A DNA stretch of 64,000 nt from Phoma sp. XZ068 (GCA_004835665.1 RBKR01000011.1:1364001-1428000); one strand, 5' to 3'; positions 10,538 through 22,327 are shown, numbered from the stretch's first letter. Notes: generated from the letters alone by a model not told the origin. Made by a program: numbers and translations.

Positions 10538-12193
10538 CTACAAGTCACTGCTCTTCAGCGCAACCACTATAGGGTATCGATCTGTCCCGTAGGTAGAGTT
10601 CAGGGTGATTCGACCTGAGACACTGCCATCCTCCAGCCTAATCCATGTATCCACTTCATTATCGCCGAGTTTGGCTTCATCAATCACGATCTGTCTGCCT
10701 CCGCGGGCCCTACGCAGCGTCAGTGGCCAAAATTGGCAGACGCCGGGAGCAAACTTACCATTCAGAATATCCACCATACCCCGAATGTCGGTTGAAGCAG
10801 AGGTTGAGACCATTGCCGTTCGTGGGTGAACTGTTAGGCAGATCCCTGGACCACTTCATGCACCAGCTTTAAGAAGCAGTTAGTACTTTCCGAAGAACGA
10901 GTTAATTACAGCAAAAGAAATACTTACTCTATACCATGATCATGGCCTGAGAAGACGCCCATAAGTCCGTCTGTCTCGACAAGTGCTTTAATGAAGGGCG
11001 TGTCAGGTCCGGCATAGTGGCTGCCTTTGTCACCGTCACCTTGGTAGCCAATCAGCTCCTCGTTAAGACCAGGTGCCGTTGCTGGATCTCGAGCTATGTC
11101 TTGATAGGCGCGCGTGGAGTGCACAGGAATATGTACGAATGCTAAGCTTGGAATTACTCTGCCTTCTTGACGACGAACTGCGTCGCGCGTGAGGCGGAAC
11201 CAAGATGTGACCTAAAGTAGGAGTCAATTACAATCTGGTGTAGATATATATAGCCACGTATGCGCCATCTTGGATGCATTCGGAATTCAGAACTGACCTT
11301 GTCATCAACCCAGCTCTCAACGGGAACGTCATCCCCATTGGCATCAGCCCTCTGAAAGTCGCGTCCACCCTTGCTGTCGAAGAACCAAAGCATCATGGAA
11401 AGTTGCGGATTACCACCACCCTTCGAGGCATATACAGGGATGTAATAATTGCTTGTGCCAATGTGGTCATACGGGCCAGAGACAGATGACCTGGTGAATG
11501 ATAATTGCTTTCCGTTCTTGCCTTTGATATTGTCTCTCATGTGCTCCGACATGGTGCGGGTATTGCAGGTCTTAGACATATCGTGATTGCCGAAGGTGGC
11601 AGCAAAAGGCATGTTACGGTCGACAAGTGGTGCAGTGATTTTGTCGATAAGGGCAGTCACATTCTCAGGCGCGACAAATTCGCAAGATGTGAGATCGCCA
11701 TTGATGACCACGAGGTTCGAGTGCTCATTGTCGAGGACTGAGTTCATAACTCCGATGGTCTTCCAGTCTGCGTCGGGCCCTTTACCTGCGCCAGTCCTTG
11801 AGGCTGGAGGCAATTAGCAAGGTTCGAAGCTTAAATCGTGATTACCAACTCACGTTCGCCGAAATGCAAGTCGCTGAAGACTGTGATTGAGAACTTCTTG
11901 TCGGCGCCAAATCGAAGACCAGGATAGTCAAACGTGCCACCTTGACCGAACTGTAGCAGCGGAGAGGCTCCTCCTGTCGAAGCTGCAAGCCATCGAAGAT
12001 GTTCAAGCTTCATGATGATTGTGAGGGTGAAGCCGATGATGAAGGTCGATACAATTGCCAGACGACGGATAGTACAGAGCGAACGAAGGGTGAAGTGAGA
12101 CGAACGCGACGAGTCCACGTGAATAACATCGTTGCTGGTGCTCGAAATGAGAGTAGAGAAAGAGCGACGCACGCTCTCAAGGAAGGACATCAT
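10538..12193 (-). CDS. Calcineurin-like metallophosphoesterase, DCR2-like
   Basis: Five exons (11854-12193, 11298-11803, 10928-11211, 10759-10866, 10538-10709) join in frame to 469 aa. The metallophosphoesterase signature is complete: FSDLHFGE (D-x-H), VINGDLTS (GD), TFGNHDM (GNHD), SLAFVHIPVH and MGVFSGHDHG (GHDH, continued as DWC across an intron). The C-terminal IRLEDGSVSGRITLNSTYG block is typical of yeast DCR2-like fungal enzymes, which act as phosphatases. One hydrophobic segment (about LAIVSTFIIGFTLTIIM) lies before the catalytic domain, suggesting a type II membrane anchor. I chose ATG 12193 because the frame upstream of it offers only a TTG. One intron uses the less common donor GTCAGT (11297-11292). 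Confidence 0.85.
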
Positions 12194-12654
12194 GGCAAAT
12201 ACGAAAGTAGTCGCGAGGCAGAGAGTAGTAAGCACGGCAATTTTGAGAAGCAAAAGCTTTTAACACCATAGCTAGTCAGTCCAGAGTTCCTCATGGCGAA
12301 GTAATAACCATGATGATTGTGGAACGATGCGGAAGAGGGTTGGGAGAAAAGAGTATGTAGAAGCCAACGCGGTTAGGATGGAGCACGTGCGCAGCTCATC
12401 CGACCATACGTGGAAAGGCTATTCTAGAAATGATAAAGCAGATACTGGACTCCTTATCTTGTTCTCGATTCCAAAAGCGCATCTGCAGTTGAACGTAGGC
12501 TTGTGAACTAAGGGCTGATGCCGGAGTGCTCGATTGTGGCTCAGGGTCCCGCTAGCCCTGCAGGGAGCGCCAAGACCTCCCCACAAAAAAGTTGGAGGAA
12601 GGAAAGAACGGCCGTCTCAGCCGTCAACCTGCACACCACTCAACCCTCACAACA
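12194..12654. promoter_or_regulatory. Divergent promoter region between the phosphoesterase and TMA23
   Basis: The two genes are transcribed away from each other across 461 bp, so both promoters should lie here. I see no convincing TATA box or known factor site. Confidence 0.45.
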
Positions 12655-13361
12655 ATGAACGCAGAAGCATATCTGCGCAAACAAGGGTGGCAGGGCTCCG
12701 GCCACTCTCTCGATGGCGAGGGCCGCGGCATCAAAAAGCCACTCCTCATCGCCCATAAGCAAGACCAGCTCGGCCTCGGGAAGAAGAAAGCCGCATACAC
12801 GACCGATGACCAGTGGTGGATGCGCGCCTTCGACGACAGCCTCAAAAACATTGGAAGTGGACAGGAGGTGTGTATGGAGTCTCAGTGGATGCGTCGCATG
12901 GTCTAATTCGCGGATAGAGCACCCTCACCCAGATCCAGAAGAAGGGCATTAACCGTGGTGGCTTATATGGTTTCTTCGTAAAGGGAGAGTCGATCGCCGG
13001 CACACTCGGAGACTCAGAAGACAGCTCGGCAGCGCCCACCGACGCCTCAGCTGCGCCCTCTGGCACCAGCACACCCGCCACCTCATCCTCCGACAGCGAG
13101 TCAGCGAAGAAATCTTCCGAGAAGAAGAACAAGCGCAAACGGGAAGCTGATAGAGAAGCTGGCAAGAGCAAGAAGTCAAAGAGCAAGAGCGAGGAGACAT
13201 CGGTCGATAAAGAAGCGAAGAAGCTGGCGAAGAAGATCGCCAAGCTCAGCGTCGATGAGAAGGCTACCTACGAAAAGCGCGCAGCAGCTAAGGGGCAGAC
13301 ACTGGAAGTGTATGTTGCACGGCGCATACAGAAGAAGAACGATCAGCGCGCAACGCGATGA
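12655..13361 (+). CDS. TMA23: G-patch nucleolar protein, ribosome biogenesis (TMA23-like)
   Basis: Two exons (12655-12867 and 12918-13361, intron 50 nt) give 218 aa, close to yeast Tma23 (211 aa), a nucleolar factor of ribosome assembly. The N-terminus has the G-patch-like pattern: YLRKQGWQGSGHSL, then LGLGKKKAAYTTDDQWWMRAF. The second exon starts STLTQIQKKGINRGGLYGFF, then a Ser/Ala-rich linker and a long Lys/Arg/Glu-rich tail typical of nucleolar proteins. Start and splice both reproduce the family arrangement. Confidence 0.87.
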
Positions 13362-14299
13362 CGAAACCTGTCCGCCCTCACGGTGAAGGCGAACAGAGCC
13401 GCCTACTCATCAGACCATCATCTTGGACAATACACAAAGGCTCCACAATGCGCGCACCATGCCGCCTGCCGATGGGCCGAACATCGGCCGATGTAGCTAC
13501 ACGAGGAGGGACTGGATGGCTGGGCATTGTGGGTCAGGAGAGGTTGCTCGGCTCGAGTGCATCGATACTCAAAACACAGAGTAATGACGCACTGTCGCCG
13601 AAGACATGAGCCGTTGAGCTCCTCGCGCCGAGCTTTCTGGCTCCTTACAAGCATCTCGAGCTCCATGCTGCTGCATGTTCACAGGCTCTGTAGTGAGATG
13701 TGGCCACCGCGTGAACCGCGGTCTGCCAATAACGGTGTTCTCAAGTACCACGAGTTTCAGATCTGCATCAACTGCTGCCAAACTGCGATTATGCATACCA
13801 GAGGACAGAAACTCTGCTACGTCCTCGTCGTATGCATCACCAGTCGACGGACTCTCCATCAGCTCGGGGATAACCTTGAGGCGAACAAAGATAGCGACTA
13901 GGAAGTTTATCAACTGATCTCCTCAGGTCAAGATCTTTACGTTTCAAGTTTCGCACCATAGCTCCAGATAGATTTTTAGCATCACACATTCATAGTGCGC
14001 ATGATCATTTGCGTCATATTTCCTGGATGTCAGCGTCAACTCCCTGCGAGTCTGAAATATAGAGCCTTCGCGGCAACAATTACATGCATGCACCTCTTGA
14101 ATGCTATACTTCAGTTCGCACATCCCTCCTGATCACAAAACGGCTATACAGCCTACCGCTGACTTATGTAAATCGTTGTCATTGTTACTATGCAACTTTT
14201 CACGTCGTTGTATTTGTAGCCTTCGCATCTGCGTTAGCAACCTACATTTTTGAACATTCTAGGACAGGCTGAGACTGGAGTGCGAGACAGCGAGGGCAG
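13362..14299. other. Intergenic or decayed sequence, no gene supported
   Basis: Overlapping frames of up to 124 codons occur on both strands (for example minus 13569-13913) but none shows a family motif or splice pattern. It precedes the decayed gene described next. Confidence 0.35.
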
Positions 14300-16000
14300 T
14301 AACAACGAGGGCGGTGATCATGACTGCGATACTGCAAACTAAAAACAGTATGTCAGTTGATAGTCTCAAGGACAGTGGGTTTGGGCACAGTGATTCGCAA
14401 GACAATGGTTTCGAAGGCAGGGGTTCAGTGACATCTCGGTGCCATACGATGTATGCCTCACAAAGCTTTTCGCATACCAGCAGCATCAACTCAGCTCGCA
14501 GCTTGCAGGTGATGAGAGGACAGCCTTGTGGTGAATTGCTATTGACTGCAAGGCTGCCCTCAATATCCTCTTAATCAACCCCGATCTCCCTCTGCCCATC
14601 TTTATGACAGTTTTCTTGTCCCTGCAAGCACACACTGACCACGCAACACTGCCCAGGCGCCATTGAACTCTCTGTAGGCGATCACCGATATAACATCAAC
14701 TCTACGAACCTTGCCATGACTACATTCACAGTTCGACTACCACTGGGTGCGATGCGAGCAACCTAAAGGCCGGCGCCACGAAGGTCGATGGCGGCAGCGG
14801 GGAGGCCGTTATCAACAAGGACGCTGACAACGAGAACTCCAGTGGCGTCGCGAAGCCCAGCAGCAACAACAAGAAGAGTAAGAAAATAATCATTAAAAGG
14901 AAGAACATCTTCATCGCTGTGGAGGACAGGACCAACAAGCAAGGAGACAAGTTTAACAAGCACAAAGCTACGTGGAACCAAGAAGCTAAGGCACAGTAAT
15001 AGCAAGAGCAAGAAGCCAACAGGGTTGGAAAGGTAGCGAAGAAGAAAAGAGCAAGGAGCGGCGCCAGCCTATTCTATTGGAAGATATGACTCAGGAACAG
15101 CGGGACAGACTCGACATGACCAGGGCAAAGTGGAGTCAAGAATCCAAGGCAACACCGGAAGAAAGAACAGGAAGATAAAAGGGACACAAAGAAAGTTAAG
15201 AACGTCGAGAAGGCGTTCGGAAGGATCATGCACGTGAGATTAAACAGTGCAAGAAACCCCACAATACTGTGATCTACGTAGCCTAGAGGTAAGTTCGTAA
15301 GATCTAATACACCATATCACGGACTGTGCTAGCGAGTTTAGCGGATTTGAGACCAAATGGGTCTATGACTGCGAGTATTTCTTTAGGAGATATCGCAACC
15401 TGGGCTTTATTCTATCTACTGGGTGGTGTGGTAGCACAACGGGTCTCGACTGGCCTGAGGAGATCCTTAGTGAGCTGAAGAAGGTTTTTGAGACTACGAT
15501 ATCCAAGATACCAACCCCTGGCCCGAAGACGTCGCTCCAGGCAGCCTCCCAGCGTTGCCTCCAACCCTCGACAGTGAATACCCTTAAATGTCGACGATGA
15601 AGGCGAGGGAGGACTCCGCGCTCCTTCCTTTGCTAGCATAGAATGCAGATGTTACAATCCTGAGAAGCACTCAATGTTTCACTTTGATGACTGCGACTAC
15701 CTCCACCACTATACTGTATGTTCGTTACCTTTCATGAGGTTGGTGACTAATGCATTGACGACGGTAGCGTCCCGCCGCCATCCAAAGCGCAGGCAGTACT
15801 GTCGCAAATGCACGAACGAGTATGAACATCAGCACTCTGGGTAGTAAATCGCAAAACCTACGCCGAAAGTCTTGTCGCCATACCAAATCGGGAGCTGAAA
15901 GAGTAAGCTCGACTCCAACATATTGTAGGCTCCAGGCAACAGTGGCACAACACCAGTCGAAGCACAGGTTCATATGAAGCCACCAACATCAACAACATCT
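14300..16000 (+). pseudogene. Decayed gene of unknown function with frameshifts and stops
   Basis: Coding-like protein sequence appears in pieces in changing frames. Around 14770-15000 a Lys/Asn-rich piece includes FNKHKATWNQEAKAQ, and about 15085-15160 a related piece includes MTQEQRDRLDMTRAKWSQES, so a short unit seems repeated. From about 15318 a compact aromatic-rich stretch follows (FETKWVYDCEYFFRRYRNLG, then LDWPEEILSELKKVF), after which the plausible frame switches at about 15490 (DTNPWPEDVAPGSLPALPP) and again at about 15590 (FASIECRCYNPEKHSMFHF). A Cys-rich end (YCRKCTNEYEHQH) lies near 15800-15830. Stops and shifts separate these pieces and they are not bounded by splice signals. 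I do not recognise the family. Confidence 0.5.
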
Positions 16001-16566
16001 GCAGATAGATGGCGATGACAGACATTGTAATGTACGATCTCCATCTTTATGTGCTCAACGTGCCCATCGAGCCATGATTCACTTCAACCTAAAGTGTTGT
16101 TCGGATCGGAGCATATGTATATGCCGCCACAAGAGAAATGACCCACAAGGATCATAAGCTGTCTCCAAGCCATTTTTGACCTTGTCGACCGTCTTCGACC
16201 TTATTGAGCAAATTAATCTCATGACTCAATCGTATGTCTCAGTTTCCCAAAGGAAGATCGAATACCGCGCAAGCCCTTGGCAAGGAACATTTTCGGTGTT
16301 CGTCAGGCAACCACGATAGACGAAACATAGCGATTCTTGCCGGTTTCGATGACGTCTAGCATTGCGATTTGGGTATCGCGCGCTACCAATCTAGCACCAA
16401 CATCGCAATGTCGGGGAGTCGGGTTCAAAAACGTCGCGTGCGGGCTTTCCGGAGGTTATTGAATGAATGAAGCCTGTTGCAGATAAATACGTGCGACAAT
16501 CTTTGAAGGAGCAATTGAGAAAATTTGTATATCAACAATCCTTTGCTTAACATCTTCATTACCATC
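16001..16566. other. Intergenic, 5' flank of the flavin monooxygenase
   Basis: No gene seen. Contains the promoter region for the gene starting at 16567. Confidence 0.4.
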
Positions 16567-17847
16567 ATGTCGCAAAAACCCCTTTCCATCCTCATCTCAG
16601 GAGCAGGCGTGGCAGGTGCTTCATTGGCACTCACGCTTGCGCGCCATCCAGCCTACAAGATGCCGCTCAGCATCACGCTCATCGAGAAGTCGCCGGTACC
16701 ACGCACCACAGGACAAGCCGTGGACATCCGAGAAAAAGGAGTGGACGTAATATGCAAACTTGGATTGGAACCAGAGATCAAGGCCCGCCACACCACTGAG
16801 ACGGGCCTTGCATTCCTGAACGGAAAGGGAAAGATCGCTGCAACATTTCCCTCGACTGGTGACGCCAAAAAGCAGAGTGCGAGCAGCGAGTATGAGATCT
16901 TGCGCGGTGACTTGGCTGGCCTCTTACTTGATGGCGTCAACGAAGCAAAAGAGAGGGGTGTGGATATGAATGTAGTGTATGGCGAATATATCGACTTTAT
17001 GGAGGAACGAGAGGATGGCTCCGGCGTGGACGTTTACTTTGCCAATGGGAAGCTCAGCAATCAGAAGTTCGATGTCGTTGTTGGTGCTGACGGCATTGGT
17101 TCGAAGACACGCAACCTGATATTCGGCAAAGACGATCTCCGCGAGCACATCAAACCGTCTGGCATGTACATTGGATTCTACTCGATACCCCGCATCCCGG
17201 AAGACGACTCGCTTTGGAGATGGTGCCAGCTTCCCTCGGGACTAGGCATTCATCTGCGGCCTCATTGTAATAAGAAGACGATGGGTGTTTATCTTACGAT
17301 CTGCAACACCACAGCATCGCCCGTCCCTGAGCTCGAGGAAATTGCGCGCGCTGATATTGCTACACAAAAGACGTACTTTCGCCAGAGGTTCCAGAATGTG
17401 GGCTGGCAGAGTCAGCGATTTATCGAGGGCCTTGACACGACGGAAGATTTCTACATGTCGCACTGGTGTCGGGTAGTCACGCCACAATGGGCCAAGGGCC
17501 ACTCTGTGATATTGGGCGATGCTGCGTTTGCCACAATGGGGATCGGCACGAGTCTGGCGATGATGGGAGCGTATTGCATTGCTGGCGAGTTGTCCAAGAT
17601 TGAGTCTGCCGACCAGATCCCAGCGGCACTACAAAAATACGAAGAGGTCTTCCGACCTTACGTGGAAAAGCATCAGAACACGTTCATTGGAAATATGCAG
17701 TTCGCGAATCCACAGACAGCGTGGGGAGTGTGGATGTTTCAAACCGTCCTCAAGGTGCTGAGTTTTTTGCGCGTACCACAACTACTCATGCGCTTCTTCG
17801 GCGGAGAAGGGAAACAGAGCTGGAAACTGCCGGACTATGGCTGGTGA
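16567..17847 (+). CDS. FAD-dependent monooxygenase (PF01494 type)
   Basis: Intronless, 426 aa from ATG 16567; an in-frame ATG at 16525 adds 14 residues but precedes the FAD fold by too much. The dinucleotide-binding motif is ISGAGVAGASLALTLA at the N-terminus, with the second FAD motif DVVVGADGIGSKTR in the middle and VILGDAAFATMGIGTSLAM near the C-terminal third (the GD motif). TTGQAVDIREKG is typical of TetX-like aromatic hydroxylases. The end (KVLSFLRVPQLLMRFF) is hydrophobic and amphipathic. It converges on a methyltransferase 117 bp downstream; the two could modify the same compound. The substrate is unknown. Confidence 0.87.
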   Translation: MSQKPLSILISGAGVAGASLALTLARHPAYKMPLSITLIEKSPVPRTTGQAVDIREKGVDVICKLGLEPEIKARHTTETGLAFLNGKGKIAATFPSTGDAKKQSASSEYEILRGDLAGLLLDGVNEAKERGVDMNVVYGEYIDFMEEREDGSGVDVYFANGKLSNQKFDVVVGADGIGSKTRNLIFGKDDLREHIKPSGMYIGFYSIPRIPEDDSLWRWCQLPSGLGIHLRPHCNKKTMGVYLTICNTTASPVPELEEIARADIATQKTYFRQRFQNVGWQSQRFIEGLDTTEDFYMSHWCRVVTPQWAKGHSVILGDAAFATMGIGTSLAMMGAYCIAGELSKIESADQIPAALQKYEEVFRPYVEKHQNTFIGNMQFANPQTAWGVWMFQTVLKVLSFLRVPQLLMRFFGGEGKQSWKLPDYGW

Positions 17848-17964
17848 AGATGTTGGTTACATTGAATGGCTTTATAGAACCTCGGGTAACTTCTTTAATA
17901 CTCTCAACTCTGTCTAACCGGTCATCAATGAGTCACCACGCTCTCTTGTCCATTTTCCAGAACT

Positions 17965-18624
17965 TCAGGCATCAGCCTTCGCCGCTAAAAGCCAGACAAA
18001 GTTCGCATCTCCCTCAACCTGCTTCGTCTCTTTAGCTAGGATCTTGAACCCCGCGTTCTCTAGCATCTTGATGCTGCCTGCTTCGCCCCAACTGCTCCAA
18101 TACATCCAGCCCTCATCCTCGTCAAGCCACCGCTCTGTAACATTACCTATTGATTCTTCAGCTGCAAAGTTGGCCAACAGCAGGCCGCCTGGCTTAAGCC
18201 ATGTTGCTATTTTGTCTATCAGCCGAGTTTGCTCCTCGCGTGGTAGATGAATGATGCTATAGAAGCCCGTGACCGCATTGAATGAGTGTTCAGGAAATGA
18301 CAATGCCATCATGTCCCCTTCCACAAGCGTTAGGCGCTCATTGTACTTTGCCAAATTTTTGCGTGCGAGATCTAGTTGGGATGTTGAAAGATCGTTGCCC
18401 GTAACGTGGATTACGGGGTCTTGGAGCTCGAGGAGGTGTTTCGTGGCTGGCACGCCAGCTCCGCAGCCTAGCTCAAGGACCGTAGCAGTTTCATTGGCAT
18501 TGGACTTGAGGTGGGATAGCAGGAGGCCAAGGTAGTGAAGTCTGACTGGATCGTCAGGTTTCGTGAAGTTGGCGTTGTAACTGTCTGCGACGGCATCGTA
18601 TGCGTTCTTAAGCCGAGCCTTCAT
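17965..18624 (-). CDS. SAM-dependent class I methyltransferase
   Basis: 219 aa from ATG 18624 (the open frame extends 4 codons to a GTG at 18636; a TACAG just upstream could be the acceptor of a further 5' exon). Motif I is TVLELGCGAGVPATKHL, the acidic loop after beta-2 is TGNDLSTSQLDLARKNL, and VEGDMMALSFPEHSFNAVTG gives motifs II/III. KPGGLLLANFAAEE follows the expected beta-5 region. This is the UbiE/MenG-like small-molecule type. It is convergent with the flavin monooxygenase at 16567. Confidence 0.85.
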   Translation of the reverse strand: MKARLKNAYDAVADSYNANFTKPDDPVRLHYLGLLLSHLKSNANETATVLELGCGAGVPATKHLLELQDPVIHVTGNDLSTSQLDLARKNLAKYNERLTLVEGDMMALSFPEHSFNAVTGFYSIIHLPREEQTRLIDKIATWLKPGGLLLANFAAEESIGNVTERWLDEDEGWMYWSSWGEAGSIKMLENAGFKILAKETKQVEGDANFVWLLAAKADA

Positions 18625-19412
18625 ATTATCGGGCACTGTATAAGCCTTAGTGGATATTCAATGTCTGCCATGGATCTCTATACCATTTTCTGCCATTTCT
18701 GCCATGATGCTGGCTGTTGAACTTTTTAATGCTGCTCAAGTGGTGTTTATATGTCTACCAGTACTTCTAGATGTGGCCTAGTGCTGTCTATATGAGGTAA
18801 GGCTGCCGCCCTTTTCCCCGCGTCAGCAACTGCCTTGAGTCATTCAGCACCTTGTTCTTGCAGTCACTGTGTGGTAGGACGACTCTATTGAACTTTGAAC
18901 CTCTAGATCGAGATACAGGCACTGTTAGGCCATTTATGCAGGATGCCTAGCGTACGTAAGTGACGCATTCACGCATCGTGGAGGGGGGGGGGGGGGGGGC
19001 GGAGGATGACAGGCAACGGTTTCACTTCATGCGAACAGCGAAGTCAGTAACAAATATCAGTCTTTCGAACATCTTGTTTCACAAAAACTAAAAATCCGGA
19101 GAATCTTCTTCTTAGTGAGATAAATCTTCTTGTGGCCAAGCAATACAGTGTCTGGTTACCCCAGAGTGGCTACAGCTAAATTGCCGTAGATTCAATTAGA
19201 AGGAGACTTGGAGTGAAGCACGAATGCGAGCACTGTCCCAGGGGGCTTGACCATAGCACTGAAACATGAGTTATGGGCCTCAACCAATAGTCAAAACCGC
19301 CCTCGTGTTATCCGCATGTAAGCCACTTCATACGATTGCCGAACGACCGTGGCACTTAGTTGTCCCCTCCGAAATATCAGCAAACATCAATGTCAGCCCG
19401 CCCCACCCCATC
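18625..19412. other. Intergenic with a 17-nt poly-G tract
   Basis: No gene seen. Includes an unbroken run of 17 G at 18983-18999. Confidence 0.5.
18983..18999 (+). repeat. Homopolymer G17
   Basis: Seventeen consecutive G residues flanked by GA and C. One of three long G/C homopolymers in the window. Confidence 0.9.
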
Positions 19413-20255
19413 TTACCAACAACCTATATCCAGACAGGTTTCTAGGGGTATCCCGTTACTGCTCTGGAAAAGTGCATGTACCTGATCCCACCCATCTTCA
19501 AGCCGTGCAACGCTAAGGTTCTTCAGTCGTAATTTCTCCCAACTCTCCAATTGCCTACCCTCCTGGGTCCCGCAGTTGAAGTGCTCTTGTCTGTGGATGT
19601 CTTCTTCTGACTCCACCTTGTTTTCAGAACCGATTGACTTCTGAAAGGACTTATCATCCGAAAGGTCATGTAGAAGTCCGCATGATCGAAGCGCTGCCTC
19701 CGGTGCCACAGTGATGCGTCCCTTTTTGAAGACACAGCGACTGATAGCTGAGGCAAAGAGTCCTTGTTTCTCTAATACCTCAGGCCATTTATGCTCTTTT
19801 CGTCCTTTTCCTTCCGCGAACGCTTGCTTGGTATGGTTCGTTTTCGCCAATGGCGATCCTGACTGCGCAGGATGATGTTGCGCATCGAAGAAGTGCGACA
19901 CAATGTAGAGCCATTTTTCGTCCCAGCTTAGCAACCTCGAACACACTTGATACTGCTGGTAAGGTTGGATTTCCCGTTTGAACGTGCAAGCTACACCCCC
20001 AAGCGCAAGGAAATATTGTCCAGACATAGGGCCTGGCCCCATCTTTAGGGCTTTGCCAAACAATAAATTGCACAAGTTACTACGAGAGATATCCAAATCT
20101 GTGAGATAGGATGAGTTCCCTTTGTGCCCGTTCGAGTCGCATTCCATTAGGGGCGTCCGAGTCGTGGTTACTGCGGGAAGGAAGAGAGATCGCGCGCCTA
20201 GGGCTTTTGTCGATTTATGTGCTTTAGAAAATCGCCTACAGACTGTGGCCAGCAT
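19413..20255 (-). CDS. Thioesterase-like (hotdog, PF13279-type) protein, N-terminus possibly truncated
   Basis: 280 aa frame from ATG 20255. The middle part, TPLMECDSNGHKGNSSYLTD, LDISRSNLCNLLFGKAL, then FKREIQPYQQYQVCSRLLSW and KWLYIVSHFF, follows the hotdog thioesterase pattern of a fungal family sometimes named 'capsule polysaccharide biosynthesis protein'. Members usually begin with a membrane segment and a short loop before this block. Here only about 33 non-hydrophobic residues precede it, and no hydrophobic exon is visible upstream. A TTCCCGCAG just before the core could be an acceptor whose first exon is lost. Substrate unknown. Confidence 0.6.
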   Translation of the reverse strand: MLATVCRRFSKAHKSTKALGARSLFLPAVTTTRTPLMECDSNGHKGNSSYLTDLDISRSNLCNLLFGKALKMGPGPMSGQYFLALGGVACTFKREIQPYQQYQVCSRLLSWDEKWLYIVSHFFDAQHHPAQSGSPLAKTNHTKQAFAEGKGRKEHKWPEVLEKQGLFASAISRCVFKKGRITVAPEAALRSCGLLHDLSDDKSFQKSIGSENKVESEEDIHRQEHFNCGTQEGRQLESWEKLRLKNLSVARLEDGWDQVHALFQSSNGIPLETCLDIGCW

Positions 20256-21418
20256 ACGAATCTATGGGTATGTTTTAGCGCTACGAAATACAGCACTGAG
20301 CACTGTAACTGACATGCCACATTAACGGAACGCTTTTGAGGTTCGCTAAAAGAGTAATAAATATGATTATGAATAAAGCTCTGCCTGAGAAAAGCCATTG
20401 AAATTGTGTTTGCGTCCAATGGTCCATGTTGGTGTATCCCTATATCGTGGAGAGTGTATGAAGCACTCTACTGGCATGCGGGTTCGGCGGGCTTGGCGCT
20501 ACGGGATATTCGCAAGGTGGTTACGGGTTGCAATGACGCTCAATTGAAAGATTTAGGAAGTTCTATTATTTGACGTTGATGGAATGTTCGAAGTTAACAC
20601 TTGGTTGGATGTGGAAGTGTTTATCTACCTAAGGAGCCGAGTGCCGAGGGCCGCGGGAGTAAGATGAAGAAGTCGAAAGATCACGATTGCGTGAGAACTT
20701 TCCCGCTATGTTAAATTATCCTTGACATTTTTGATTCAGGGTCAATACGTTCCGGAGCTGGCTGCATAAATCTGGTTTGGCGCACTTGTCCTGCGTTCGT
20801 GAGAGCACGCTCAACAACGAAGCTCAGTAACACGTAGTGAATCCTTGAATAAGAAGTATTACCGAGCGTGGAACACATTGCCACAATGCCATTATGTCAT
20901 GGCTTTCTAAAGTAAATGGGAAATTGGAAGATACAATTATTTTCTAAATCGCCCAAAGACTCTAGTCTGGTGCTTGTTCAGATACCCAGTCATCATACAA
21001 CTTTGTATACAGATCAAGTGGAAATGAATGGAAACCACCATACAATTTTGCCTTGCGTGATAAGAAAACAGTCTGCTTGAGTTAAAATATAATGTCATCA
21101 CGTGCATGGTCAGAAATATCTTTTTTTACATCGGTAGATCCTGTCTCCACCAGATAACCTCCCTTTCGGGTCAGTAAGGGCAAGGAGAGCCTTAGTATTT
21201 TATTGAATCTTACAATAGACCAGAGAAATGCAGAACTAGTGTCTAGGCGCTATTGTCAGCAAATACGACGACTTTGGTACTCTGCTTCATTCTGCAATTA
21301 CTGATATTTGGCTTGTGTATGTTCCTCGGCGATGAAGCGTGTGCCTAGGTATGCTTACACTTTCGCTGTAACAGGTCGCCCCAGAAGATCATAACGTATC
21401 CAATAAGCTTCTATTGCT
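20256..21418. other. Intergenic, no gene seen
   Basis: About 1.16 kb, AT-rich toward the right, with short frames only. Confidence 0.45.
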
Positions 21419-22327
21419 TTAAAGCTTCCCTAGAGGTTTCTCCTCCAGCGCCAAATCGTGGTGTGGAAGCTCCAGATAGTCCCACATGAAATGGAACCTG
21501 TCGCTACCGAAAAATGGCTCGGCGTTTCCCTTTCCGTCATGAACCCAGAACCACGGACATCCAAAAGCACCAAGATCCTTAAACGCATGGGTGGTGTTCT
21601 CCATCAACAAACTCTTAATCTCAGGGGAATCCGCAGCTCTAAGTATCTCTTCAGTTTGCCGTCTGTCAAACGTTTTCGCAATTGCAGTTCTGAGGTTGCA
21701 AGACTTTGAAATATCTTTTTGATTCAACCATAACGCTTCAAAACAAGAGTAGAAGAATGCCTCATATTCTTCCGGGTATGCGTTTTTGACGTAGACGAGA
21801 CATCGTTGAGGCTGGAGGGACATCCAAAGCATTCCATTAGTTTAGGAATCTAGTAAATATTGCAAGGTCACTTACGAGTAAAGAGTTGATTGGGAAAAAT
21901 GACGGAATCTCAAATTTGAGCCCGAAGTACTTCTGAGCTCGTTGTCCATCGTATCGGGAGTAGGCAGCTTTGGCAGGGAGCGTCCACGGTGGCTTGTTCC
22001 CTTGAGTCATGTAAGCTGATTTTGAACTCTCGAAGTGCCTAGTAATCTCCTTACCGCTACCGACATTGATACCTCCAAGGAAGACCGGAATAAACCTGGG
22101 AAACAAACTTGCGGTTAGCGTATGATGATTGGTAGAATACCTCAAATATTTACTGACTCAATAGAGACCCCCAGTTTCTCCAACTTCGGCTTGTTAGCTC
22201 TAAGATAATTGAATGAATAGAAGCTGTAAGGAGAGACTAGCGGTTGACGTCAATCTTCCGTCGGCGATGGTGCACTTTGCTCGAACATACCACAGTCAAG
22301 GTACGCTTCAATCTTCTTTGTATTCAT
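21419..22327 (-). CDS. DsbA-fold glutathione S-transferase kappa / hydroxychromene-carboxylate isomerase-like
   Basis: Exons can be joined from ATG 22327: 22291-22327, 22158-22236, then from 22095, with further introns after GGINVGSG and after FPINSLL, ending at 21419. The resulting protein reads through the family landmarks: LDCVSPYSFYSF at the active-site end (Ser rather than CxxC), VSIEFIPVFLGGINVGSG, NKPPWTLPAKAAYSRYDGQR, and near the end FGCPWFWVHDGKG and FFGSDRFHFMWDYL. Kappa-class enzymes use glutathione for isomerisation or peroxide and dehalogenation chemistry. The second intron only works with a GTCAGT donor. I could not test expression; the frames all fit. Confidence 0.8.
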
